Origin: Martinezella multihospitum
Lineage (GTDB): Bacteria > Pseudomonadota > Alphaproteobacteria > Rhizobiales > Rhizobiaceae
Direction of reading: 5' to 3'
Length of the DNA: 64,000 bases
Assembly (NCBI RefSeq): GCF_900094585.1
Contig: NZ_FMAG01000008.1
Span: forward strand, 62,001-126,000
Each line of letters opens with the position of its first letter. Position 1 is the stretch's first letter. The notes under the pieces were generated by a model. It saw nothing but the letters and a program-made list of their open reading frames with translations. It was not told where the DNA came from and made no database searches. A program made the position numbers and the translations under genes. Shown one piece after another: positions 54,341 through 63,203 of the stretch.

Positions 54341-56761
54341 CTATGGCGTTTCAACGACCGAGACGGAGAAATTCTCTCCCTCCCAATGGTCGGTGTCTGG
54401 CCAGTAAAAGGTAAAGGCAATCACTGTGCCCTTGGGCAAGCGCTCGCTTGCAAGCTCCGCAACGTTGATACCGAAGCCATTTTGGCGGGTTTCGGTATCG
54501 TTGACGCTTGCCCAACCGTCGAAGCTCCAGCGAATGATCGCCCGCGCCATGACCTCGACCCGCAGACGCTTGCCGACGGAAAGCTGCAACAGCTTGTTGT
54601 TGAAACGCCATAGCACGAAGGGTGCCGTAACCTTGTTTTTCACATAACGCTCGACGCCCTGCGGCGGCATGTCGAAAACGGCCTCGTCTCTCAGCGAGCG
54701 CAAGAGCTTGATATGTTCGGCATGAGCCCAGACGAGCGGCATGGCGCTGCCGGAAGGTTTCCCGAGGATAAGGCCCAGCTCCGGGACATCGGGCTGGTCC
54801 CATACCTGTTCGGGCAGCAAACCGCCTTCCCCCGCGGACTGCTCGAGCGTCTTGAGCAACTCCAGAGCGACGTCCGGTCGGCCGGCGGCAAGCTCATAAT
54901 GGGCTCGTTCACCCGCAAACAGCGGCCACGGGCGCCCAATGCCGGTGCCATCGAATGGCCCGCCGTCTTCGTGCTCGCCGTAGCCGTCACCCGTATAGCG
55001 ATACCATAGCCGGCCCTGCGGCAGGTCGCATTTGAGCTGTGCATCGATAACCCTGACGGTGTCGAGGATGCGGGGATCGTCGGCGGCACGCAATCCGAAG
55101 CGCACCAGTGCCAAAGCATCGGGACTCACGACGCGGGCGGTCGGCAAAAAGGATTCGGCAGGCGGCCGGTTCTTGATCGGCACGAAGCCTTCGGCCGGCG
55201 AGGTCCCATCGGCTATTTCCGGAGGCGCAATGCGGACATAGTAGCCCTTGACCCCAAGGCCCGCGCTTTCCGTATCGCTGCTGACATAGGTCCAGCGCTC
55301 GATCTGGTCATTCCAGGCATCGGCGGTCTGCCGCAAGTAGTCCGCATTGTGCGTTTGCCCGGCAATTTCCAGAATGTCGGCGGCGGCCAGCAGGGCGGCG
55401 ATCTCAACCGCCAAGGTGAAGGGGGAAAAGCCGCCATCCTCTTCCCAACGGTCCTCACCGGTGACGGGACCGTTGATGACCACATAGCGCGCTGCCCGTT
55501 CGACCATCGGCACGTAGGATAAAAGCTGTTCGCCCGTTAACACCCCTTCGCGACGCAGCGCATCGGCAAGCAGGATCGGGAAGGCGCATTCATCCATCTG
55601 TATCCCGGTCCAGTAAGGCTCGCCGTCCAGCCAGCAATTCTGCGGCCAATGCCCGTCCTCTTCCTGGATGACGCGTAGATAGGCCAGAATTCGCAGCGCA
55701 TCCTGTGAGGCGCCTGCAGCCAGGAAGCCGCCGGCGGTCTCGACCAGATCGCGCGGCCAGACCAGGTGATAGCCGCCGAGATCCTCGTCTCCCTTGGCAA
55801 AGCCCCAAGGAATGGAGAGAGAAGCAACAGCCGGCCCCTCGAAAGAAAGAGGCCGGTGCGTTGCCAGAACGGCTGTCGATATCCGATAGCGATTGAGCTC
55901 GGGCGGCGGTGCCTTCGGTTCGTCGAGGGCCAGCAACCCGTCTTGCCAGGTCCGCCAGTCGGAGACATAGCTGCGCTCCGCATCCTCATAGCCAGCCTGC
56001 AAGCTGGCAAGGGCATTGTAGCCGGCTTCCTGGGCGTGACTTCCAAAACCGAGCGATACGATGACGGTGTCGCTGCCGCCAGTGAGATCGATCTCACCGG
56101 TCAGTGCGACGTTGCCATCGGCGGCACGCGCAAGGGACGTGTCCAATTGCGCCGCCTTGCGCAACTGCTGCCATCCGTCGGAATTGCCGACATAGCCGGC
56201 AGATGCTGTCTTCCAGCCGCCGCTGACGGCGAGTGCGAGCGAGACGCCGCCTGTGCCCGTCGCAAAAAGCATCGGCGTGCCCTTATAATCTCCTACCCAG
56301 CCCGTGTTACCGTAACCGGCATTGACCAGATGCGGAGCGGCAAGCAGATAGAGACGATAATCGTGGATCGTTCCCTCCAGCGGCTCAAATGATATCCGCT
56401 GCAGCAAGCTGCTGCGCATCGGGTCGACGATGATGCGCTTGATGATCCGGTAACGACCGTCGATTGCCGTATTGATCAACCGGTACGCCGGAACGCCGTC
56501 CTCGACCGTCGCAACGACACTCTCCGTATCGCGCTTTTCATCCGAAAAATAACCATCGGGACCTGTGACGATCAATCCGATGTCGCGGGTACAGGCGCTG
56601 TCGACGCGGGGATAGTAGACTTCGTTCAGGATGCCATGACTGAGTGTGAACCAGATGCGGCAGGCTGGCGAAAGCGCTGTGCCAATTCCACTCTTTGCGC
56701 TGGACGTCCAGCGAGGCTCGATACCGTTCACGTTGGAGCCGGAAGCATCGTAAGGCGCCAT
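54341..56761 (-). CDS. Glucoamylase, glycoside hydrolase family 15
   Basis: 806 residues. The N-terminal beta-sandwich (about 1-270) contains WFTLSHGILNEVYYPRVDSA. The (alpha/alpha)6 catalytic domain follows with GYHLVWPRDLVETAGGFLAA, GHWPQNCWLDGEPYWTGIQM and DECAFPILLA. The general acid and base of GH15 are expected in the EEDGGFSPF and LPEQVWDQ segments, both present. No signal peptide is visible, so it probably acts in the cytoplasm on glycogen-like glucans or maltodextrin, releasing beta-D-glucose. The paired ROK glucokinase downstream supports this. Confidence 0.92.
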   Translation of the reverse strand: MAPYDASGSNVNGIEPRWTSSAKSGIGTALSPACRIWFTLSHGILNEVYYPRVDSACTRDIGLIVTGPDGYFSDEKRDTESVVATVEDGVPAYRLINTAIDGRYRIIKRIIVDPMRSSLLQRISFEPLEGTIHDYRLYLLAAPHLVNAGYGNTGWVGDYKGTPMLFATGTGGVSLALAVSGGWKTASAGYVGNSDGWQQLRKAAQLDTSLARAADGNVALTGEIDLTGGSDTVIVSLGFGSHAQEAGYNALASLQAGYEDAERSYVSDWRTWQDGLLALDEPKAPPPELNRYRISTAVLATHRPLSFEGPAVASLSIPWGFAKGDEDLGGYHLVWPRDLVETAGGFLAAGASQDALRILAYLRVIQEEDGHWPQNCWLDGEPYWTGIQMDECAFPILLADALRREGVLTGEQLLSYVPMVERAARYVVINGPVTGEDRWEEDGGFSPFTLAVEIAALLAAADILEIAGQTHNADYLRQTADAWNDQIERWTYVSSDTESAGLGVKGYYVRIAPPEIADGTSPAEGFVPIKNRPPAESFLPTARVVSPDALALVRFGLRAADDPRILDTVRVIDAQLKCDLPQGRLWYRYTGDGYGEHEDGGPFDGTGIGRPWPLFAGERAHYELAAGRPDVALELLKTLEQSAGEGGLLPEQVWDQPDVPELGLILGKPSGSAMPLVWAHAEHIKLLRSLRDEAVFDMPPQGVERYVKNKVTAPFVLWRFNNKLLQLSVGKRLRVEVMARAIIRWSFDGWASVNDTETRQNGFGINVAELASERLPKGTVIAFTFYWPDTDHWEGENFSVSVVETP

Positions 56762-56940
56762 GCACTATCTCCTCTATCGCTGCAATCTGCTCCGACCAAA
56801 GTGTTTCGGCAAGACTGAACCTGATCGCATTCGAGGTGATGCATCCTTGTTTTCACCACCATTGACAGCCCCCATACGTCCTGTATTCTTTTATAAAATT
56901 GCATATAACATAATTGTGGAACATAAACGGGAGAATATGG

Positions 56941-58467
56941 ATGAAGCTCAGAGTCGGATTCCTGATTGCGGCTGCCCTGATTGCAGCCCCGTCGCTGCTG
57001 ATGGCCCAGGAAAAAGGCGGCGTCATTAACGTCGCGACGATCGGCGAGCCGCCGACGCTCGATCCGATGACCTCCACGGCCGATCTGGTCGGTATCGTCA
57101 CGCAGCACATCTTCGAAACGCTCTACACCTTCGACAAGGGCTGGAATGTCACGCCGCTGCTTGCCGAAAGCCTGCCCGAGATCAGTGCCGACGGCAAAAC
57201 CTACACGATCAAGCTCAGGACCGGCATCAAGTTCCACGATGACAGCGTCATGACGTCCAACGACGTGGTGGCCTCGCTCAACCGCTGGATCAAGCTGGCA
57301 TCACGCGGCAAGCAGGCAGGCGGCTTCATTGAATCGATTACCGCCCAGGACCCGGCGACCGTCGTCATCAAGCTGAAGCAGCCCTACGCCCCCCTCACCT
57401 CGTTGCTCGCCTTCAACAACTCCGCCGCCATCATCATTCCGGCCAGCAAACAGGCCGATACGATGACCGACTTCATCGGCACGGGTCCCTATAAGCTGAA
57501 AGAGCGCAAGCCCGACCAGTATATCCAGCTGGTGCGTTTCGACGGCTACAAATCGCGCGATGGCGAAAGCAACGGTTACGGCGGCGCTCGGCATCAGTAT
57601 CTCGACGAAATCCGCTTCGTTCCTGTTCCCGACGCCAATACCCGCGTCGAGGCGGCTATTTCCGGCCAGTACGACTATATCGACAGTCTTCCGGTCGAAT
57701 CCTTCGACAAGCTGAAGTCCTCCTCGGCGACCCAGCCGCTGCTCCTGAAGCCGTTCGGCTATCCGGTCTTCGTCTTCAATACCGCCGACGGCATCACGAA
57801 GAATGTCGCGATCCGCAAGGCAATCCGTCAGGCGCTGAGCATGGAAGATATGCTGGCAGCAGCCTTCGGCAGCACGAATTTCTATACGGTAGACGGCAAC
57901 ATGTATCCCGCCCCCTATACCTGGAGCACGGATGCCGGCGTCAAGGGCAACTACAACGTCGCCGATCCTGAAGGGGCTGCCGCTGCCGCCAAGGCCGCGG
58001 GCTATAAGGGCGAACCGATCCGCATCCTGACCAGCCGCCAGTACGAATTCCATTACAAGATGGCGCAGGTCGCGGCCGAATATCTGAAGCAGGCGGGCTT
58101 CCAGGTCGACCTTCAGGTGGTCGACTGGGCAACGCTCACGCAGCGCCGCACGGACAAGGCGCTCTGGGACATCTATATCAGCCACAGTCCCTTCCTGCCG
58201 GAACCGGCGCTGATCGGCACGCTGTCGCCAAGCTCGCCCGGCTGGTGGAGCACGCCGACGAGCAAGGCGGCAATCGACGCGTTCAACACCGAGGTCGATC
58301 CCAAGAAGCGCATCGAGCTTTGGGCGAACGTCCAGAAAACGATGTATGACGAAGCCCCAATGATGAAGATCGGAGATTTCAACGCCGTTGCGGCGATCTC
58401 CACCAAGCTTCAAGGCGTCGACCCCGCGCCATGGCCCTACTTCTGGAACGCATCGATCAAGAAATAA
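56941..58467 (+). CDS. Peptide/nickel-type ABC transporter substrate-binding protein (family 5)
   Basis: 508 residues from the ATG at 56941, preceded by GGGAG. A signal peptide (KLRVGFLIAAALIAAPSLLM) is followed by the DppA/OppA pattern: IGEPPTLDPMTSTADLVGIV, ITAQDPATVVIKLKQPYAPL, FIGTGPYKLKE and IRKAIRQALSMEDML. Family 5 receptors bind peptides, opines, glycosides or other charged compounds. It heads the operon that ends with an amidohydrolase and a RidA protein. A GC hairpin follows the stop. Confidence 0.92.
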   Translation: MKLRVGFLIAAALIAAPSLLMAQEKGGVINVATIGEPPTLDPMTSTADLVGIVTQHIFETLYTFDKGWNVTPLLAESLPEISADGKTYTIKLRTGIKFHDDSVMTSNDVVASLNRWIKLASRGKQAGGFIESITAQDPATVVIKLKQPYAPLTSLLAFNNSAAIIIPASKQADTMTDFIGTGPYKLKERKPDQYIQLVRFDGYKSRDGESNGYGGARHQYLDEIRFVPVPDANTRVEAAISGQYDYIDSLPVESFDKLKSSSATQPLLLKPFGYPVFVFNTADGITKNVAIRKAIRQALSMEDMLAAAFGSTNFYTVDGNMYPAPYTWSTDAGVKGNYNVADPEGAAAAAKAAGYKGEPIRILTSRQYEFHYKMAQVAAEYLKQAGFQVDLQVVDWATLTQRRTDKALWDIYISHSPFLPEPALIGTLSPSSPGWWSTPTSKAAIDAFNTEVDPKKRIELWANVQKTMYDEAPMMKIGDFNAVAAISTKLQGVDPAPWPYFWNASIKK

Positions 58468-58482
58468 GCCTCCCAAGGCGCT

Positions 58483-58508
58483 CGGGCGCCGGTCATGGCC
58501 GGCGCCCG
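58483..58508 (+). terminator. GC-rich hairpin after the binding-protein gene
   Basis: CGGGCGCCGG and CCGGCGCCCG pair perfectly over 10 bp around TCATGG, 16 nt after the stop. There is no T run, so partial termination or message protection is more likely than full termination, since the permease genes downstream need the same promoter. Confidence 0.65.
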
Positions 58509-58534
58509 TTACCGATCCTGTCCTTTTGCGAACC

Positions 58535-58640
58535 TAGAGCTATTCCAGGAAAAGCGCGCAGCGGTTTTCCGTCCGGAATTGCGAGAGAACAAAGACATAG
58601 AGTGGTTGCGCGATTCGAAGAAAAGCGGAACCGCTCTGGG
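58535..58640. repeat. Dispersed rhizobial repeat with imperfect terminal inverted repeats
   Basis: The element runs from TAGAGCTATTCCAGGAAAAG through CAGCGGTTTTCCGTCCGGAA to GAAAAGCGGAACCGCTCT. The ends AGAGCTATTCC and GGAACCGCTCT match as inverted repeats at 8 of 11 positions. The core also occurs inverted at 62211-62266. It lies between a binding-protein gene and its permease gene, as the RIME-like element does at 41411. Confidence 0.75.
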
Positions 58641-58650
58641 AACTGACCCA

Positions 58651-59592
58651 ATGATACGCTACATTTTTCAACGTCTTGCGGGCATGATCGTCGTGATGTT
58701 TCTCGTCGTCACGATCGTCTTCGTGATCGTGCGCGTGACGCCCGGCGATCCGGCCGCCGTCATGCTCGGCCCGGATGCCACCGCGCAGGATATTGCCGAA
58801 CTCCGCACCCGGCTTGGCCTCGACCAATCCATCTTCATCCAATACCTTTTCTATGTCGGGCAGTTGTTGAAGGGCGATCTCGGTCAATCGATCTTCCTCA
58901 ATATTCCGGTCTCCTCCGCACTTCTTGAACGCGCCGAGCCGACCTTTTTCCTGACGTTGTTCTCGCTCCTCATCGCTGGCGTGATTGCACTGCCGATCGG
59001 CATCTATGCCGCCTATCGGCGGGGATCGCTCGTCGACCAGGCTTCGATGGCGATCGGCATGCTGGCGGCAAGCATTCCGAGCTTCTGGCTTGGCCTCATC
59101 CTGATGCAATTCTTCGCGGTGCGCCTGGGGATGTTTCCGGTGTCAGGCTATGGCGGGCCAGGCGCAAGTTTCCTCGATCGCATGTATCATCTAACGCTGC
59201 CGGCCGTAGCACTCGGTCTCGTCTCCTCGGCGCTGATCCTGCGCTTCACCCGCGCATCGATGCTCGACGTACTCGGGGACGACTATATCCGCACCGCCCG
59301 CGCGAAAGGGCTCATCGAGCGCCGCGTCGTCCTCAAACATGCGCTGAAGAACGCGCTCATTCCAATTCTCACCGTCCTTGGGCTGACCGCCGCAGTCCTG
59401 ATTTCCGGCGCTGTCGTCACCGAGACCGTCTTCGGCCTGCCGGGGGTCGGAAGCCTCGTCGTCTCGGCGGTGCTGCGCCGCGATTATCCGGTGATCCAGG
59501 GGGCCTTGCTCGTCATCGCCGGCCTCTATGTCCTGATCAATTTTGCGATCGACATGCTCTACCTGCTGGTTGATCCGAGGGTACGCTACTGA
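58651..59592 (+). CDS. Peptide-type ABC transporter permease, DppB type
   Basis: 313 residues; the ATG at 58651 begins the canonical MIRYIFQRLAGMIVVMFLVV. Six membrane segments and the DppB/OppB loop YIRTARAKGLIERRVVLKHA, then LKNALIPILTVLG, are present. In-frame codons upstream come from the repeat element and are not part of the gene. It shares one nucleotide with the next permease start. Confidence 0.93.
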   Translation: MIRYIFQRLAGMIVVMFLVVTIVFVIVRVTPGDPAAVMLGPDATAQDIAELRTRLGLDQSIFIQYLFYVGQLLKGDLGQSIFLNIPVSSALLERAEPTFFLTLFSLLIAGVIALPIGIYAAYRRGSLVDQASMAIGMLAASIPSFWLGLILMQFFAVRLGMFPVSGYGGPGASFLDRMYHLTLPAVALGLVSSALILRFTRASMLDVLGDDYIRTARAKGLIERRVVLKHALKNALIPILTVLGLTAAVLISGAVVTETVFGLPGVGSLVVSAVLRRDYPVIQGALLVIAGLYVLINFAIDMLYLLVDPRVRY

Positions 59593-60470
59593 TGGCCGAT
59601 ATCGCAACCGATACACCGAAACAGGCGCCGAGCGAGCGAAGCAAGTTCCTTCGCCGGCTTCTGAAGCGCAAGACCGTCGCCATCGGTCTTGCCGTGCTGA
59701 CGATCTTCGTCCTGCTTGCCGTGCTTGCGCCATGGATAGCGCCCTATTCGCCCTCGAAACTCTCGATCGTCAACCGACTGAAACCCCCAAGCGGGGTTTA
59801 TTGGTTCGGCACCGACGAATTCGGCCGCGATATCTTCTCCCGCACCATCTATGCCGGACGGCTTTCGCTGCTGGTGGGTGCGGCCGTCGTGGCGCTGTCC
59901 GCTGCGATCGGCGTCACTCTCGGTCTGCTTGCGGGCTTCTTCCAGAGGCTCGATACGCCGATCGCCCGCCTGATCGACGCGATGATGGCGTTTCCCGATA
60001 TCCTGCTTGCCATTGCGCTCGTCGCAGCCCTCGGTCCGTCGCTGACGACGGTCATCGTCGCACTTTCGATCGTGTACGCGCCGCGGCTCGCCCGCATCGT
60101 CCGCGCCTCGACACTTGTCATCCGCGAACTCCCTTACGTGGAGGCGGCCAAGGCTCTCGGTATCTCGACGTTCCACATCATGACGCGGCATGTCCTGCGA
60201 AACCTCCTGTCGCCGATCCTGGTGCAGGGTTCGTTTCTCTTTGCCAGCGCCATGCTCGCCGAAGCCGGGCTCTCGTTTCTCGGCCTCGGCGTCAGCCCCG
60301 AAATCCCGACCTGGGGAACCATGATCGCCGCCGGCCGCCAATATATCGGCCAGGCCGACTGGATGACCTATTTCCCGGGCTTTGCCATCATTCTCTCCGT
60401 GCTCTCGCTGCAAATGGTCGGCGACGGCCTGCGGGACATGCTCGATCCAAGACTTCGAAAGGACCTGTAA
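59592..60470 (+). CDS. Peptide-type ABC transporter permease, DppC type
   Basis: 292 residues with six membrane segments. Family features are FGTDEFGRDIFSRTIYAGRL near the start, AFPDILLAIALVAALG, and the EAA loop YVEAAKALGISTFHIMTRHV, then GLSFLGLGVSPEIPTWG. It pairs with the DppB-type permease. The ATPase subunits are not in this window to the left of the edge; they may lie further right or elsewhere in the genome. Confidence 0.93.
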   Translation: MADIATDTPKQAPSERSKFLRRLLKRKTVAIGLAVLTIFVLLAVLAPWIAPYSPSKLSIVNRLKPPSGVYWFGTDEFGRDIFSRTIYAGRLSLLVGAAVVALSAAIGVTLGLLAGFFQRLDTPIARLIDAMMAFPDILLAIALVAALGPSLTTVIVALSIVYAPRLARIVRASTLVIRELPYVEAAKALGISTFHIMTRHVLRNLLSPILVQGSFLFASAMLAEAGLSFLGLGVSPEIPTWGTMIAAGRQYIGQADWMTYFPGFAIILSVLSLQMVGDGLRDMLDPRLRKDL

Positions 60471-61679
60471 ATGACCGGTGAAAAAGCGGGCAAGCCGCTC
60501 CTCCTCACCAATGTGAAGCCCATGGCTTTCGGTGGCGATACCGCCGCCGGCGTCATCGACATTCTCGTCGGCGCCGACGGCAAGATCGCCGCTTTCGGCC
60601 CGCAGCTTGTCGCTCCCGGCGATGTCGAGCGGGTCGACGGCAAGGGCGCATGGATCTCTCCGGGCTGGGTCGACCTACACGTCCATATCTGGCATGGCGG
60701 CACTGATATCTCGATCCGTCCGTCCGAATGCGGCGCCGAGCGCGGCGTCACGACGCTGGTCGATGCAGGCTCCGCCGGCGAAGCCAATTTTCATGGCTTC
60801 CGCGAATATATCATCGAACCCTCCAGGGAACGCATCAAGGCCTTCCTCAATCTCGGCTCGATCGGCCTCGTTGCCTGCAATCGCGTTCCCGAATTGCGTG
60901 ATATCAAGGATATCGACCTCGACCGCATCCTCGAATGCTATGCCGAGAACAGCGAGCATATCGTCGGCATCAAGGTCCGCGCCAGCCACGTGATCACCGG
61001 TTCCTGGGGAGTAACGCCCGTCAAGCTCGGCAAGAAGATCGCCAAGATCCTGAAGGTGCCGATGATGGTGCATGTCGGCGAGCCGCCGGCGCTCTACGAC
61101 GAAGTGCTCGAAATTCTCGGGCCGGGCGATGTCGTCACGCACTGCTTCAACGGCAAGGCCGGTTCGAGCATCATGGAGGACGAGGATCTCTACAATCTCG
61201 CCGAACGCTGCGCCGGCGAAGGCATCCGGCTCGATATCGGCCACGGAGGCGCTTCCTTCTCCTTCAAGGTCGCGGAGGCGGCGATCAGGCGCGGCCTGCT
61301 GCCCTATTCGATCTCGACTGACCTGCACGGGCATTCGATGAACTTCCCGGTCTGGGATCTGGCAACCACCATGTCGAAGCTGCTCTCGGTCGGCATGCCG
61401 TTCGACAAGGTGGTGGACGCGGTCACGCATGCGCCGGCCTCGGTCATCAAACTTGCGATGGAGAACCGCCTGTCGGTCGGCGCGCGGGCCGATTTCACCA
61501 TCTTCGACCTGGTAGACGCGGATCTGGAGGCGACCGATTCCAACGGCGACGTCTCGCGCCTGCAGAAGCTGTTCGAACCGCGCTACGCTGTCATCGGCGC
61601 GGAGGCGATCGCCGCCAGCCGCTACATACCGCGCGCGCGCAAGCTCGTCCGCCACAGCCACGGCTACTCGTGGCGGTAG
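60471..61679 (+). CDS. cog3964-type amidohydrolase (deacylase)
   Basis: 402 residues starting on the nucleotide after the permease stop. Amidohydrolase metal motifs are WVDLHVHIWHG at the start of the barrel, GIKVRASHVITG with the position for a bridging residue, MMVHVGEPP, DVVTHCFNGKAG, and YSISTDLHGHS with the catalytic Asp. This resembles the cog3964 group that includes Agrobacterium Atu3266 and a Rhizobium etli homologue; from memory, those were reported to hydrolyse acetylated hydroxy acids such as acetyl-(R)-mandelate. The SelA-like neighbour is typical of the group. The physiological substrate is unknown. Confidence 0.83.
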   Translation: MTGEKAGKPLLLTNVKPMAFGGDTAAGVIDILVGADGKIAAFGPQLVAPGDVERVDGKGAWISPGWVDLHVHIWHGGTDISIRPSECGAERGVTTLVDAGSAGEANFHGFREYIIEPSRERIKAFLNLGSIGLVACNRVPELRDIKDIDLDRILECYAENSEHIVGIKVRASHVITGSWGVTPVKLGKKIAKILKVPMMVHVGEPPALYDEVLEILGPGDVVTHCFNGKAGSSIMEDEDLYNLAERCAGEGIRLDIGHGGASFSFKVAEAAIRRGLLPYSISTDLHGHSMNFPVWDLATTMSKLLSVGMPFDKVVDAVTHAPASVIKLAMENRLSVGARADFTIFDLVDADLEATDSNGDVSRLQKLFEPRYAVIGAEAIAASRYIPRARKLVRHSHGYSWR

Positions 61680-61712
61680 TCGAAACATCAAGATTGAATG
61701 CCAGGAGCATAC

Positions 61713-62210
61713 GTGAACACGTCCCCAACACAGACCGCTTCAGCAGCGCAAACACCCTACGAACGGCTGGCGGCACTCGGCATCGAGCTTCCGCCGCCGC
61801 CGCCGCCGATCGCCAATTTCGTGACCCATGTCCGCGAAGGCAATGTGCTCTATCTATCAGGTCAAGGACCGCGGGAGCTGGACGGTCATCTCCATTCCGG
61901 CAAGGTCGGCGGTGACGTCGGCGTCGACCGGGCCTACCAGCATGCACGGCTGACGGGCATCAACCTGCTTGCCGTCATGCATGGCGCGCTCGGCGATCTC
62001 TCCCGGGTGAAGCGGGTGGTGAAGCTGCTCGGCATGGTCAATGCCGTACCACATTTCGAGGATCATCCGAGCGTCATCAACGGCTGCTCGGACCTCTTCA
62101 TCGAGGTCTTCGGCGAGGCGGGTCAACATGCCCGTTCGGCCGTCGGCTTCGGCTCGCTTCCCGGCAATATCACGGTCGAAATCGAAGCGATCGTATCGCT
62201 CAACGACTAG
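61713..62210 (+). CDS. RidA/YjgF-family protein
   Basis: 165 residues from a GTG at 61713, chosen because AGGAG lies 5 nt upstream; the ATG at 61698 has no such site. The family fold starts YERLAALGIELPPPPPPIAN, continues LYLSGQGPRELDG, HARLTGINLLAVMHGALGDL and ends GFGSLPGNITVEIEAIVSL. It belongs to the longer YjgH-like branch, where the usual catalytic Arg is often replaced. RidA proteins hydrolyse reactive enamines and imines made by PLP enzymes, which fits the SelA-like PLP gene nearby. Confidence 0.87.
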   Translation: MNTSPTQTASAAQTPYERLAALGIELPPPPPPIANFVTHVREGNVLYLSGQGPRELDGHLHSGKVGGDVGVDRAYQHARLTGINLLAVMHGALGDLSRVKRVVKLLGMVNAVPHFEDHPSVINGCSDLFIEVFGEAGQHARSAVGFGSLPGNITVEIEAIVSLND

Positions 62211-62266
62211 TTTTTGCGCAATTCCGGACGCAAAACCGCGTCGCACTTTTGCTGGAATTGCTCTAA
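62211..62266. repeat. Inverted copy of the dispersed repeat core, forming a hairpin between convergent genes
   Basis: Its reverse complement matches the left half of the element at 58535 (GAGC-ATTCCAG-AAAAG, GCGGTTTT, GTCCGGAATTGCG). Within the copy, GCAATTCC and GGAATTGC are perfect arms, with an inner GCAAAA/TTTTGC pair. It begins directly after the ridA stop and ends 11 bp before the iclR stop, so it could act as a two-way terminator. Confidence 0.75.
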
Positions 62267-62277
62267 GGAGGACGAAT

Positions 62278-63111
62278 TCAGTGGTTGCGCCAGCCCATCA
62301 ACTTTTCGATCCGCTCGGCAGCCGCGCGTACCTGCTCGCCATAATGGTTGCCGTCGGAAAAGACTTTCTGTTCCGGCAGCACGATCGAAATGGTCGCGAC
62401 ACACTGGCCATCGCGATCCACGACCGGCGAGGCGATGCAGGCAACCGCATAATCGGACTCCGCCACCTGAACCGACAAGCGTTCCTCAAACGCCTTGCCC
62501 GCGGCATCGGAAAGCACGTCGGCATCGACCTCGGCCCGACCGGTGGGCGAGGTGCGAGCGCAGCGCTTGAAAAGCTCGATCCTCTCGTCTTCCGGCAAGT
62601 GGCCGACCAACAGCCGGCCGGATGCCGTCCAGTTGAGCGGGACACGGGTTCCGACCCGAGAGGCGACCTGGAAATGGCTTGGCCCATCCGCCATCGCCAG
62701 CACCAGCATGTTGTCGCCGTCGCGACCGCAGACTTGCACCGTCTCGCTCGCCTGTCGGCAAAGGTCGTGCATTTCGCGGGTGGCGACGCTCATGAAATCC
62801 AGCGACCGGGCATAGGCGAGACCGTAGTGATAGAGGCGCGCGCCGAGCCAGACGGAACCATCGGCATTGCGGCCGAGCATGTTCTTTTCGACCAGATCGT
62901 CGATGATCACGTAGACGGTCGAAAGCGGCGCCTTGATCGCCTTGGCAATCGCGTAGGCTCCGGCCGGCGCACCGGTTTCATAGAGATAATCGATCACCTG
63001 CAGCGCGCGGTCGATGCCGCTTACGCGCGAACGGCGAACGCCTTTGGCTTCCGTTTCCCCCGTGGAATCAACGTCTTCAGGGAGTGCGGCGGGTAGGGTC
63101 TTGGCGTCCAA
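62278..63111 (-). CDS. IclR-family transcriptional regulator
   Basis: 277 residues from the TTG at 63111, with GAGGAG 7 nt upstream; no ATG gives a better start, and the one at 63189 adds an unusual extension. The winged HTH is SGIDRALQVIDYLYETGAPA, then APLSTVYVIIDDLVEKNMLG, followed by the IclR effector domain with VPLNWTASGRLLVGHLPEDE and ACIASPVVDRDG. It is divergent from the SelA-like gene and convergent with ridA, so it most likely controls this catabolic unit. Confidence 0.87.
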   Translation of the reverse strand: MDAKTLPAALPEDVDSTGETEAKGVRRSRVSGIDRALQVIDYLYETGAPAGAYAIAKAIKAPLSTVYVIIDDLVEKNMLGRNADGSVWLGARLYHYGLAYARSLDFMSVATREMHDLCRQASETVQVCGRDGDNMLVLAMADGPSHFQVASRVGTRVPLNWTASGRLLVGHLPEDERIELFKRCARTSPTGRAEVDADVLSDAAGKAFEERLSVQVAESDYAVACIASPVVDRDGQCVATISIVLPEQKVFSDGNHYGEQVRAAAERIEKLMGWRNH

Positions 63112-63150
63112 ATCAACGCTCCTCGTGAGATTTCGAGAAGCTATTACATT

Positions 63151-63161
63151 ACTATGGCATA
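63151..63161. promoter_or_regulatory. Short palindrome in the iclR/SelA-like promoter gap
   Basis: CTATG-G-CATAG is a perfect 5-bp-arm palindrome in the 92-bp divergent gap. IclR proteins bind short pseudo-palindromes in such gaps. The site is small and could be chance. Confidence 0.3.
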
Positions 63162-63203
63162 GCTGTCGATGACAATCGGCAGTCGTCACTTTGGAGAGAT
63201 AGA

